64,000 nucleotides of DNA from Rhodocollybia butyracea (Eukaryota > Basidiomycota > Agaricomycetes > Agaricales > Omphalotaceae), in the NCBI GenBank assembly GCA_015501585.1, contig JADNRY010000273.1, forward strand, positions 18,781-82,780, given 5' to 3'. Numbering within the stretch: position 1 is the stretch's first letter; the number at the start of each line of letters is the position of its first letter. The notes beneath the pieces are model-generated. The model did not search any database. It saw only the letters and a program-made list of their open reading frames with translations, and was not told the DNA's origin. The translations under genes and the position numbers were made by a program. Positions 48,003 through 59,003 of this stretch are shown here, in pieces.

Positions 48003-49167
48003 TCATCTGCTTCCTTGCAGCACCCCGCTCCGAACTCTCCCAACTAGCTACCGAAACCAACCGGTTACAGAACAACCCCAATGGTCATCCGCACGACTGC
48101 CTACCCACTTCGACGCCCATCTAGCCCTCATATCCCCGCTACGGCGTTTCCATTGCGAACTCATCTCGGAGATTTTTATTGCTTGTCTTCCCTCCCATTG
48201 CAATGCAGTGCAGAGCCCCCATGGAAGCACCGCTAACAGTCATTTTGGAGGGTATGAGGGAGTTATCATTGGCTACAACTGAAGGAGACTGTGGATGCAG
48301 AGGAGCTGGTCGGAGGCTTCAGCGCCGGAGAGATGGTATTGAGAAGTGGGTAGAGCGGTCGATGTGCTTGGCGATTTCGATGTTTGCCCATATGTCTGGG
48401 TATGGCAGACTCTCTAGCAGTATCTCCAACGCGTACCTCTCCCTCTTAGAATCCAGCTACATTTCAGCCCCGTCTTCGTTTGCGTGCTTATATCTCTGCC
48501 AGAGGACCTTGAACCCGAGGATGTCCCATGCCTCAAAAGCGTATCCTCCACCTACCTCACGTTCAAATCATCATGTGATTCCTCCCATCTCACAAACGCT
48601 TTCTGTCCTCGCAAACTCACCTAACCTATCGCGCTGCACGCTTGCTCCATGCACTATCCCTCACTTCACTCTCCCAAACGACAATCTCCCAGTGTAGAAG
48701 CCAGATTCTACAACCTATCTGGTGCCCTCTGTGCTCCCGGCCTTACACGCCTGGCATTCATCGATCATCGCTAAAGCATTCGATTTTCGCAGGGAATAGG
48801 GTGTATCCCATTTATGCTCCTTCTTGAAGGTGAAGGTTCATTGACAACTTCTGCTCACTTACCTCTGACCTCTTTTCTCCGTTTCAGGTTCCGGTTCAGC
48901 TTCATCTTTCCGCCTCAAACAACTATATCTCTCGGCCCTCTAAAATCTCAATCCATCCTTATCTCTTGCCTCTGTTCCCTCCCCGCTCTCACACATCTTT
49001 GCTTAGACCCACGTACAATGATGCAGAACCGGTTCAATCCCGAACGCAAGATCGTTCCGGTACCAATCATGGACAATGTACTCGTTCGGCGACTCACTGT
49101 CAGCCCTGCATCGTTTGATGTCGACCTGACGCAGATACAGATATGCCCCCCTCTACCCCCGCTTTGA
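48003..49167 (+). pseudogene. Decayed F-box/LRR protein gene
   Basis: Shifting between frames one can read the typical Agaricomycete F-box opening: ELSQLATETNRLQNNP, then HLALISPLRRFHCELISEIF followed by IACLPSHCNAV, where the usual text would be LISPLRRLPxELLxEIFxxCLP. Further on, LRR-like pieces appear (SGALCAPGLTRLAFIDH; SCLCSLPALTHLCLDP; NVLVRRLTVSPASFDV). Frames change at about 48240, 48340 and 48790 and stops intervene, so no single product can be made. It is a recognisable relic of the SCF substrate-adaptor class, not related closely to the gene at 14525-16762. Confidence 0.7.
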
Positions 49168-51504
49168 AAAGCTCATCTTACCGTCATGCATACACGTTTC
49201 CGAGAAAGTAGTCATACACGTTTCCGAGAAAGTAGTGCAGCATCCAAGGCGTTTAGTCGTATGCGTATGTGAGACCATATCCGTGGGGAAGATGAGCTAA
49301 TGCAGGCATATCCTGTAAGTTTAATGTGATTTCATTCGTATCATGCGCATAATCAATGATTTTGGCGGGAGTTTCGTTTGGGATTATGTGTACGGAGCCA
49401 TTTAAGGAGTGTAGCAAGCCTTTGTAATCTTCCAGACGCTGAGTAGAAACTGGACCCGGGACTTTCGCTGGATAGACTGGATTGTATGCGCCTCAGAGAG
49501 CCAGCGATGAGTTTGAGCATTAGCAGTCTTTGAAATCTAGATTGTTGATGTATGCAAGTGCTCCGGTTATTCCAACCGTTGACTGAGTAGGCCCATATTT
49601 GCAGTTTTTTTGTATATATGCGCATAGTCTTTAGTCACCTTCTGTGGTTCGAGGTTCATAGTCCGAATCTTAGGAAGTCATAACACTATTAGGCGGGAAA
49701 GAACAACGATGAATGGGTTCCGAAAGCAATGTGATAGACCTCAGCTTTGACCCAATAATCTCTCACTGCTTGCACTTTCTGTCCCACATCGGCCCAATTG
49801 GTCACCTGCACACCTGCACAACGTACACTGATTGTTTATCGTGCCTTAGCAAGACTGGAACAATATCAGAGATGATAATGTAGCATCGCTGAGGTCGTCA
49901 GAAGGAGGCACATATATTAGTACACAGAAGCCAAAGCAACAGGCAAACAGAGGCGACAATGATCTGTAGATTGTAGCAAAGGCAAGTTGGACTTTTTGAA
50001 CCGATATTTCGCGAAATAAACAAGAAATCAAAGACTTTTTTTAGGGATGCGTTTGGAATTCATAAGATATACAGTAGGACGAAACGGCAACAAAGTTGTT
50101 TCTGGCGGATGGAAATTCACTGGGCTTGGTTTTCGAACACCGACTCCCGGTTTCTAACATTTCCCCGCCATTTTCCTGCCTCAACTCACGCCTCGGCCCT
50201 CTTCTCGCCTTCTCCATTCACCTCGAAATCTAGCCTCCGCTTATATGGACAAACCATTGGTCTCTCCCAAGGTCCTTCCAATGCCCCGAAATCCCACTTC
50301 AGTCCCCATGCTCGGCGGTGAATATCTCCGGGATGGGCAATAAGGTTGGGGGAGAAGGCATCTGAGATGGAATGAGGGCGAAGTGTGCATCGATTGGGTG
50401 AGAGATTAGATCGTTGAGGGTTCCGGTTCTCTGCAACCGACTAACCGACCTTGAATGGGACTATCCTCTCGCTTCCCAGAACACGAGAAATGGAATCGAT
50501 AGACTTGCTCCTTTCATCTAAGTATTTGACACGATTTGTCCCCGATGGTCTAATTGTGTAGAGCTTACCATACGCGTTTTTGATGATAAACTACTTCCCC
50601 AGGTTAGACCTCTAATAGCCACCCTACGCAGCTACTTCTCGGAGAGTAATCCGGATTGTGGTCGGTGTTTCGATGATCTTATGATTCTATCAATCGTATG
50701 AACATATACATAAATACATCCTATAGAATTGGCTTACAAGCCTGCGAGCATCATTGGATTGACTTCCTGTTGCGCAAGGTCAGCCGAGCATTGCCGACGT
50801 TTGTTGCTGTTTTTTTCTCTAGAAGGACAGCGGCTAGCAATAACAAACCAAACATTCAACATTCCAAACTCCAGTCCACGTAAATCCCACCAGCTGCTTT
50901 TCCGTAAAATAGATCACACCTTATCATCAAATATTACATTTACTACAGGATGGATTATGGTTCAAGAAACTGGTTTTTTTCCCTGAATATCGCTTATATC
51001 GTTGCCAGCATCAGGCTAGAGTACAGCTTTCCCGGGAAGACGACAGGTCTGTACCTGCTAATTTGTTACCGTAATTGCAGTGTACTAGCTATCATTGACC
51101 GGTGGCTATACATAGCGCACCCAGCGGGTGCTACAGAGTCTGTTTGAGTCACAGGAAGGCTTCCAACTTGCCTTCACTGGACAACTATGGACCAGATTAT
51201 ACAAAGTGGCATACTTATACAAGTATAACGTAGATGTAGCGTAGTCTCGTATAAGCAGACAGAACACAACAATCAATAAACTGATGTGTGTAGCGTGATC
51301 CCTCTCGTGAGTCGTGACAGCCTACAGGTTCATCTAATTTTCACCGGAGATGGCCAGATAGCTGTCATTCTATATCTGGACATGATGCACGGCAGGTATA
51401 TAAGGTCTCTCATCTTGTGAAACCGCTGATAGAACCACCCTCCTTGTGAGTCATCAATATCACTTCAAAACTCATTTAATTTCGATTCAACATTTAGACA
51501 CCAA
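49168..51504. other. No supported gene; 24-bp tandem duplication
   Basis: A perfect tandem duplication of 24 bp lies at 49189-49212 and 49213-49236. Open frames at 49353-49625 (minus), 50109-50321 and 50698-50986 (plus) have no recognised motif. The end of the region should contain the promoter of the NB-ARC relic; a TATATAAGG box lies near 51396. Confidence 0.4.
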
Positions 51505-53978
51505 ATGTTCTCGCACGCATCAAATTTTCGAATCGACGGACAGCCTACGTTCATTGTGAATCAAGGATCTTCATAGTAAGAAATATTAGCAATTTCAAAT
51601 GCTAGTCTTTTTATATATCTATACAATCAGATAATGTTCAGATATCAGTCTCAGATGTTCTCAAGTGCCCGGCCCCAAGTCAATACTTTGTGGGACGGGC
51701 AGATACACTCAGCAAACTTGCGAAAGTATTTTCTGCACCAGTCGTAACAGTCTTTGATCCAGATCTAGATAGCCTTGCAAGATTTGTGCGGTCTTTCTCA
51801 AGGTAAGAAGTTCAATATTTTAGTTGAAGTTTACATATCTTTATTATCCAGGAGACCTACTATCTATATAGACGCAACATCAGAAGAGGGCCTGACGAAT
51901 GCACTAGCGGAGTACCCACAGGATTTTGAATTAATTTCCGCGGACACCATCCTGGTTTTGGAGAATGTGTATACATCCCTGGTATTGGATGACCATTTTC
52001 CTGTCTGGTTGCAGTGCCCTATCCTTGCCACAAGCACTGAGTCCACTATTTCTGACCTTGCATCATCTTTTGCTCATGCATTCCAGCTCCCCAAATATTC
52101 TTCAAATAAATCTGCAATGGCTAAACGCTGGGCCAAAATTCAGAGAGCCCTTATGCCTGGACAGCGCATAGTATCTCTAGTGGCTAGTGGAGGTACTGGA
52201 AAGACACAGACTGTTTCTAAGTTTGTTCAGGATAGCTCATCAAGGTAACATTTTACAGAATTGTCAAAACTGGTAACAATGTGAAGTGATGTGATTTGTT
52301 ACAGATTTTCAAACATATGGTTCTTTGATGCTACCTCTAAAGAAACACTCACTTTGGATTTCAAAGAACTTGCCAAGGCAGCAGGCCTTGGTAATCAGAT
52401 CAAAGATGTCTGCAACTTCCTAGCACGGACTCATCAGAATTGGATGTGCATCTTTGGCTCTGCTGATGATGAGCAGCTTTATCTCAAGGATTATCTACCT
52501 ATTTGTGCACATGGGAACATCATTATCACAAGTCGCCTTGTGAGGACATCTGAGATGGATTCACCTGGATGTCATATTGGCTTTTTTGATTTGAACAAGG
52601 ATGATGCCATTGAACTGCTGCTTAGGCATGCACATGAAGGGGGCCATGATGAAACCCAAAATGTTGCCTCTGAAATTGTGGAAGCTCTAGGCTGCCAAGC
52701 ACTTGCTGTATCAACAGCTGGAGCATATATCCATACCAATGCAACATGTACTCTGGGGAATTACCTGGCACGTTTCAATAACAAAAGGAGGGATACGCTC
52801 AACTACAGACTCAGGACACTGGACAATTACCAAAGAACAATGTTCAGTGCCTTTCAGCTTAGTTTTGAGAAGCTCAGTTTACCATCTCAGGGTCTGATAC
52901 TGTTAAAAGTTGATGATCTTATCTTGTTATGTCATCTATACGTTCGTGGATTCATGCCGTAACGAAACCAGAATATTTTCTGCTTTCATTACGTTACTTA
53001 CATACGTCCCATGTGACACATTCTTTTAATTGTATTTTACATATATTGACACCTCAGCGTCGTTCTACCACTGTCGCTGAGGTTAGTACTCACATTCTTT
53101 ATTTCTTGTACTTATTACTGACTATGTACCTAGAACTCTCTTTTATTTCAATAGGTACATAATATAGCGTCGTTCTACCACTGTCGCTGAGAACTCTCTT
53201 TTATTTCAATAGTTTCAATAGATACAAATGTGTGCCTATTTGCATCCTACTGCCATTCCGCTGGAAATGTTTACACGTGCAGCTGCCTTTGCGGGAGGGG
53301 ATACTTACCCAGGAGAGACTAAACCAATCTATGGAATTGATATATTGGAGGAGTTCCCAAGGGGTGTGCATATTTTAAATTTTAAATATCATGATGACTT
53401 TGGACCTTAAGAGCATGCATCCTCCCCCCTCCCTCCCCCACCTACCTAAAATGGGAAGTAATTTCCCACAGTCACATGGATATGCTATTCAAAACCGGCC
53501 CGTTTCAGGTGATGTGAGAAGCCTGTGACACTGTATATGGTACTAAAGCCAGTATAAGGCTTGTATAAGCCTCTTGTTTTAATGTAAGAAGTAGAAACCA
53601 ATCACTCAAGCACATCCAGGACATGGACACTCAACAAATACCTCACCCTCTTGAGTCAGTAATCACAGGCATACTGTTGTTCAACAGTCTAGCCTGTCTA
53701 GGCTCATGAAATTTGGAATTTCAGATAGGAAAAACCTCTATCTGGTCATAAACAGTCTACTTGGTTGATTCTAACACAAAAAGTTCACCAACAGTAAGAA
53801 AAATATTTTGACCTTAAGGACTCCGGGACCCCCCCTCCCCTCCCCTCATGATATGACCAAGCCGCCCGACGCATACCCCTTGGGAGTTCCTGCATATGTT
53901 TTGTGAGGAAAACTCATGGGATCAGAGTGTTGATGAGCTATGTCGCCTATCCCTGGCATCATATGACAGCACCCAAAG
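51505..53978 (+). pseudogene. NB-ARC NLR-like gene, interrupted
   Basis: The first exon MFSHASNFRIDGQPTF is the usual N-terminus of basidiomycete NLR-like genes. Spliced exons follow: KCPAPSQYFVGRADTLSKLA, then RPTIYIDATSEEGLTNAL with a region before the P-loop. The P-loop is SGGTGKTQ (about 52187-52210). Next come NIWFFDATSKETLTLDF, NWMCIFGSADDEQLYL, NIIITSR (about 52520) and ALGCQALAVSTAGAYI, the GLPLA-like motif. The frame collapses at about 52905. Similarity resumes at 53239 (LHPTAIPLEMFTRAAAFAG, winged-helix part), is lost again at about 53370, and resumes once more at 53899 (FCEENSWDQSVDELCRLSLA). No TPR or other sensor repeats follow. So the nucleotide-binding core is readable but the gene is broken at least twice by inserted and duplicated DNA. 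Confidence 0.8.
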
Positions 53979-55165
53979 TTGTGTGTCCACTACCTGTTAT
54001 AGTAGGGTCATTTACCCTACTCATCGAATCACCCTCTTGATAACAATGTACTTGTACTCCAAATACATTACTTACCCATATCATCTTTCCTTCTTATACA
54101 TACATTCCCGATTCCTTGTTATTTTCCTTTTCCATATATCCTGCTATTATCCGGACCACCAGTCTGTTGCCAGTGGACTGGTCACACATTGCGGGGAGGA
54201 TTTGTCACCTCTTTTTGACAGGCGGGAATGCGCCAAGTGGTATCCCGGTACTAGTCGAGACACATGTGAAAACAGTCAATAGAAATTATGAAGGACTTAC
54301 TAGTAGTTCTGTTTGTCATCGCGTTTCTTCATGTTTCCTTATAAAGTAGCTCTTGTAAAGAAATCACATCTTTTTCTCCCACTTTAAACGTCCATCTTAA
54401 GAGGCCTAATAAGCCAGCAATTTTCCTCGATAAACTCGTTCTCGTCATTGCGTATGGTGTACTCGATAGGGATCAACAAGTTAATTGAATCTATAGTCCC
54501 TGAGATCATGATCTTAAAAGCTCTGTCTATTCTCAATCGTGTCATTACTGATTAGATATTCGGTTACCGGTATTAGTACTACACATACTGTATATTCTAT
54601 TCTACGCTTGCCCTTATTTCTCATCCTCGACCAGCTAACTAATTAGGCTATCAGTAATCTAACTAACTCCTATTTACTGTCCTAGTCTAGTTTTCTAAAA
54701 TCAGCAGCTGAGCCTGGTGAAAATTACTACTAATCTTCAACTTAGCTTAGTCATCTAAGAACGGTGCCAAATTCAACTAACTACTCTATGCTTTTGTTTT
54801 TCTTGGTCTGTTTCAATACTAAACATGTCGACTAAATGTAATCATCATAAAAATCAGGATTCAAGATATTTTTTCCTTTTTTTCATCCAAATCGCTCTAA
54901 AATGTGTCCAAAACCAGGCTTTTCTGCTCATAGTGTCAATACACCTCAAAGTTAACAAAGAAATCTTTTCTGGATATAGAGACTGCTGGAAAGTGTCACC
55001 TGGGCAAATTATTAATAGTGGAGTGTGCTTTGACTCCAACAAAGGGATTCTGTGCTTTGTTAATTTGGGTACATCAGCTACTCACTTTGCTATGGCTTTT
55101 TTCCTAATTTTAAACCAGGTATCCATTAGACCTGCAACTGTGCAACTGTTTCTATTGATTCCTGG
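53979..55165. other. No supported gene
   Basis: AT-rich. A possible leftover of the NB-ARC gene near 54130-54290 has no clear match. Nothing else was recognised. Confidence 0.35.
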
Positions 55166-55345
55166 TAAAGATGGACACGAGTCCGGTTCTTACGCAGGTA
55201 CTTGCAAGTAAGACCTGTGGGAATACTCACAAGTATCCTTGTTTCCCACGGTTCTTTCACAAGTCACAGGTCAGCCTTCAAAAAATTAGCAAGTACTCAC
55301 AAGTATTTGTGACTTGTGAGAAAACTCAGGTACTCCTCATATACA
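55166..55345. mobile_element. hAT-like MITE fragment, same end as the element at 24337
   Basis: It begins TAAAGATGGACACGAGTC, matching the left end of the 24337-24656 MITE (GATGGACACAAGTC). The interior is built from CAAGTA/ACTTGTGAG words. The right inverted end is not found, so it is truncated or merges with the next element. Confidence 0.6.
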
Positions 55346-55379
55346 GTACTCAGGGTTTCAATTTCATAGTCATATCTAG

Positions 55380-55960
55380 GGTTTTAAAGTGCGGTGCGGT
55401 TCGGTTTTGGGCAAACCGATAACTGCACCGGTGGTATATTTTTTAAATTTCAGCAAACCTTGCACTGAACTGATAAGAACCGCCTCACCGGTGCCGGTTC
55501 AGTGCAGTTATGTGGTTTTGAACCGGTTTGGCAATAACCCGGTGCGGAACCGGTGAAAACGGCGGTTATACCAGTTTCAAAACATCATATACCCTGTAGT
55601 GTTGCCTAATAAGATAATCTCTACTTATGAACAGTGTATAAAGGTATTCTTACATTAGTATAAAGTATATTTGATGCGGTCATCAAGATTTTGATTGTAT
55701 ACAGCTCACAGGCGCCCAAATCAAATGTGGCACATGGGCGCCTGTGAGCTGTATACAATTAAAAATTTGATTACCAGATCACATCTACTTTACAATACAT
55801 AAAGTCAGGCTTGAAAAACACAGTTAATAAATTATTTTCATTATGTAAATTGCACCGGTTGACCACCAGTTACCACCGGTTTTGATCAGTTATGCAAATT
55901 CTTCAATTTCCAAGAACCGCAAACCGCACCGGATGCAAACCGCTGCACCAGTGCAACCTT
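55380..55960. mobile_element. MITE-like element with CCGGTGC-type words around a perfect hairpin
   Basis: Two clusters of CGGTGCGG/ACCGGT words (about 55388-55575 and 55850-55960) lie in mainly opposite orientation on either side of a perfect 25-bp hairpin: arms 55694-55718 and 55735-55759, 16-base loop. This layout fits a non-autonomous DNA transposon with subterminal repeats. Exact ends and target duplication were not found. Confidence 0.6.
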
Positions 55961-56627
55961 TATACCAAACAACATAGTAATGGTAGCGGCCAGTCGCTGC
56001 GAGACTAAGTGTGGGAATTATATTAGCACCCGGATAACCTGTACCGAAATCCAGCAAGAGCACGTTATAAACGAGGAACTTTATGCTAAGCCAACTTTGA
56101 GTGGGGAAAGTGTACAAAACAAATGAAATAACGGATTGTTAGGATTTTTGTTAGTACCATACAAGAAAATAGAACGATAGGGGCCAATCTGTGACTTTAT
56201 TGTGTAAGTATGAAGAATAAATTGCTTTTATTTTCTCGAACAGTGAATTTTTGCCAAAAAAAATCCTAACATTTATTTCTGGGTATAAAAACTGTCCTAT
56301 TTGAGCGAAAGTTGATAAAGTAGATCTTATGGAGGCTGTCTGCCAAAGCTGAGTCCAAAATGCACAGTTCACTATGAAAAAACTGATTCTAGCCATCCGA
56401 ATCCTCACAGTTGCTACAAGCTACAAAATTAATGACTTTTGTCTCCAAAATCTTGCCCAGAGCTATCACCAATCCGTGTTATAGGTGTTTGTTCATAAGA
56501 GCTTACTTACCATGGGACACATGGGCGCTAATATTCAAGACGCATCTTGACGTGTACCAATATCCGAATGCCTGCTGTCTTTATACCCTAATATCTATTT
56601 CTTGGCATTGAATACCCTTTGGTCAAC
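55961..56627. other. Intergenic
   Basis: No gene or repeat recognised. Confidence 0.4.
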
Positions 56628-57862
56628 ATGGTCCGGCGATCTGTGAAGCACAGAGCAGCAAGAGTGGCAGGAACGGCAGCGGTGGCAAAGAGATGGAAAG
56701 AGAACAGAGTTAGTGAAGAAGTTGATGAGGAAAACTCAGACGGAGAGATATTGAAGGACCTAGATGGACTGGGCCAGATGAAATTTGAGATGATGAAGGA
56801 AAGAGCAGAGATGTATGAGAAGTCTTTTAGGAATGAAGTTAAGAAGACAAAACGCACAAAGCACAGCCTACAGAAGACAAAGGAAAAGCTAGAGATCAAA
56901 AGAGCTGAGAAGAAGGAACAACAGAGAGCTTCGGCAAAGCATGATTGCAATACGGAGAAGGAAATTGGAAAGCTAAGGAAAAAACTGGAAGTCTTGGACA
57001 ACCGCATCTCTGTTTTTTGTGCCGACAAGGAGAATCTCGCGTCAAATATTCATTGTTTGGACAAGAGGGTTACTCGAGCTGGGGCCCAACAGGAAAAGGC
57101 TGTGCTAAAGGCGGTAGAAAAGGAAAAGAAGAACAGGAATACTTTTCATGTCAAGGAAAAAGGTATTGTTGCAGATTCAGTTCAAGATTTAGCTCGAGAC
57201 CTTGTTGCATTGGGCCTCAAACCCGGGATAGTTGGTCCAGCAGTTACCCGCATACTTTCCGCTGCTGAAGTTGAAGTTGATGGTGTAATCTCATGTACGA
57301 TGGCCCGTTGTGCAGTTGTTGAAGGTGGTGTTGCTGCAGATCTTCAGATTACAGAAGCCATGAAGACATCCGATGGTAGTACTCTATGATTCTCATTAAT
57401 CCTCGTCAGACACAGTAACCATAACTAACTGTTGATTGTCAATTAGGATTCGTTGTAAGCGGAGACGGAACAACTCACCGTTCTCTCAACTACAAATCCC
57501 ATTTTGTAACCGTCAACCGCGATAATACACAAAAGAATTACTTTGCTGGCCTTAGTACGGCTCCAAATCATACTAGCCAACAGCAGTGTAACTCCTGGGA
57601 GTCCCTCTTTCATTGTCTCACCAATCTCTACAACACTAGTCCATTGTCCAAAAAGAACGGTTCAATTGATGTGCGAGAGCTTATTCAACTACTCACCGGA
57701 ATGCTCAGTGATCACGCGGAGGACCAGAAGCTCCTTGCTAGGCTTCTCGAGTGTTATGACTCGATCAATAGTCTTGTCCAAACCTTCACAGTACATAACT
57801 CGGTGGTACCAATGATAAGAGAAATTAATGGAAATTATAGAGCAAGCCTTTCTGTTCGATGA
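56628..57862 (+). CDS. Coiled-coil protein of a multi-copy Agaricomycete family, probably transposon-borne
   Basis: Two exons, 56628-57375 and 57447-57862, join in frame over a 71-nt intron to give 387 residues. The first half is basic and strongly helical with heptad-like Lys/Glu repeats (KSFRNEVKKTKRTKHSLQ; KLRKKLEVLDNRISVF), so a coiled coil. The second begins at SVQDLARDLVALGLKPG and, over the splice, gives GFVVSGDGTTHRSLNYKSHF. That GDGTxHRxxxYxS motif marks a family I know as many-copy hypothetical proteins in Agaricomycetes. The protein ends soon after QLLTGMLSDHAEDQKLL, whereas relatives tend to be longer, so the C-terminus may be lost. No enzyme motif is visible. A role in a transposon is inferred from copy number and the repeat surroundings. 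Confidence 0.6.
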
Positions 57863-57949
57863 AAGCGCTAGGCAAAAAATATATACTCAAACAACTAGGC
57901 TCAAGTAAAGTTAGTAAACAGTTTGTAATACGAAACTCACAGAAGTTAT

Positions 57950-58290
57950 TATTTGGAGATAGCTCGACAAATAAGAATAAGATTACCCTTGGAGATGGCT
58001 TGACAAGCAGTAATATGAATCAGAACTAATACTCGGACTCGGTCAGAAGTGTTTTTCCTGATGGAGATGGCTCAACAAGTAGTAGTGAGTGTGGTGTCTA
58101 ATACTCGGAGATAGCTCAACAAGTAATAGGAAGTTGCAACTCGGAGATAGCTCAACAAGTGGCAATTAAAGAAGGATTCACTAGGAGATAGCTCAACAGG
58201 TGAATGTTAGTGGATACAACTTGGAGTTAGCTCAACAAGATGTATAAATGTGTATTGTAGCTTGGAGATAGCTCAACAAGATACAATGAG
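57950..58290 (+). repeat. Irregular tandem repeats of GGAGATAGCTCAACAAG
   Basis: Eight or so copies of GGAGATAGCTCAACAAG, with one to three changes each, are spaced 35-70 bases apart with unrelated sequence between. No coding frame links them. Confidence 0.85.
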
Positions 58291-58891
58291 TTGTTCTGGT
58301 GATTCACACAAGTGATAACAGCAAACAAGTGGGGGTTTGGATTTAAGAAATAATACATCTACTATAACACGCCCTATGGGCAAAGTCCTTAAGAACACCG
58401 GTGAACATGACAAATAGGATACTATTGTGTGTACAACAGTGTAAAAGACTAACTAGACTCTTAAGTAATCGTACAATACTTATAGTAACGGATTTATTAT
58501 ATAATTAATAATAAATAGAATGATAAGATAGACTGTTTGGTCTATTGGCGGCGTCTAGGATGACCGTATCGCCGGATACGGTCAGCGGTGATTATGGACA
58601 GGCGGAGGCGTTACACCCTCCCCCACAAGATTAACATCAGGGATGTGAATCAAAAATGGTAATGACATCATCACCATCCAAACCATTTTTAATTTGGTTT
58701 AACATAGAATGATCCCGCATCAGATTTTCGGACTTATCCGAATCAACCAATAGCGGGGCGTACCACTAGAGCATGATTTGATTTGGAAATATCCGAATGT
58801 TCAACGCGCAGACTCGGAATTTTCCGAGTAGCACGTGAAGAGGATTCTCATTGAGAATCCGGGTTCAGGAAATGTCGCATAGGCGTATAAG
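58291..58891. other. Repeat-like, possible LTR remnant
   Basis: A GC-rich patch with CCGTATCGCCGGATACGG (about 58564-58582, an imperfect palindrome) is followed by GCGTTACACCCTCCCCCACA, which looks like an LTR end next to a pyrimidine-rich tract. No partner was found. Confidence 0.3.
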
Positions 58892-59003
58892 TATGGAAAG
58901 CAAGAAGGGCCTGCCACGTCGGATCATGATTTTTGACATAGCCGAACTGATGGAGCCAAATCGATACATGGACCCCGGGCACCCATTATTATTATGTAAA
59001 TCT
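58892..59003 (+). repeat. 112-bp dispersed repeat, copy A
   Basis: It matches 61362-61473 in opposite orientation with 8 mismatches over 112 bases and no gaps by my alignment. It starts TATGGAAAGCAAGAAGGG. Confidence 0.85.

Noticed and set aside
53400..53480. C-rich tracts near 53418 and 53826 as polypurine tracts of an LTR element
   Set aside because: No LTR ends or direct repeats were found beside them.
57950..58290. CRISPR-like array
   Set aside because: The repeated word is imperfect, spacing is irregular, and the genome is eukaryotic.
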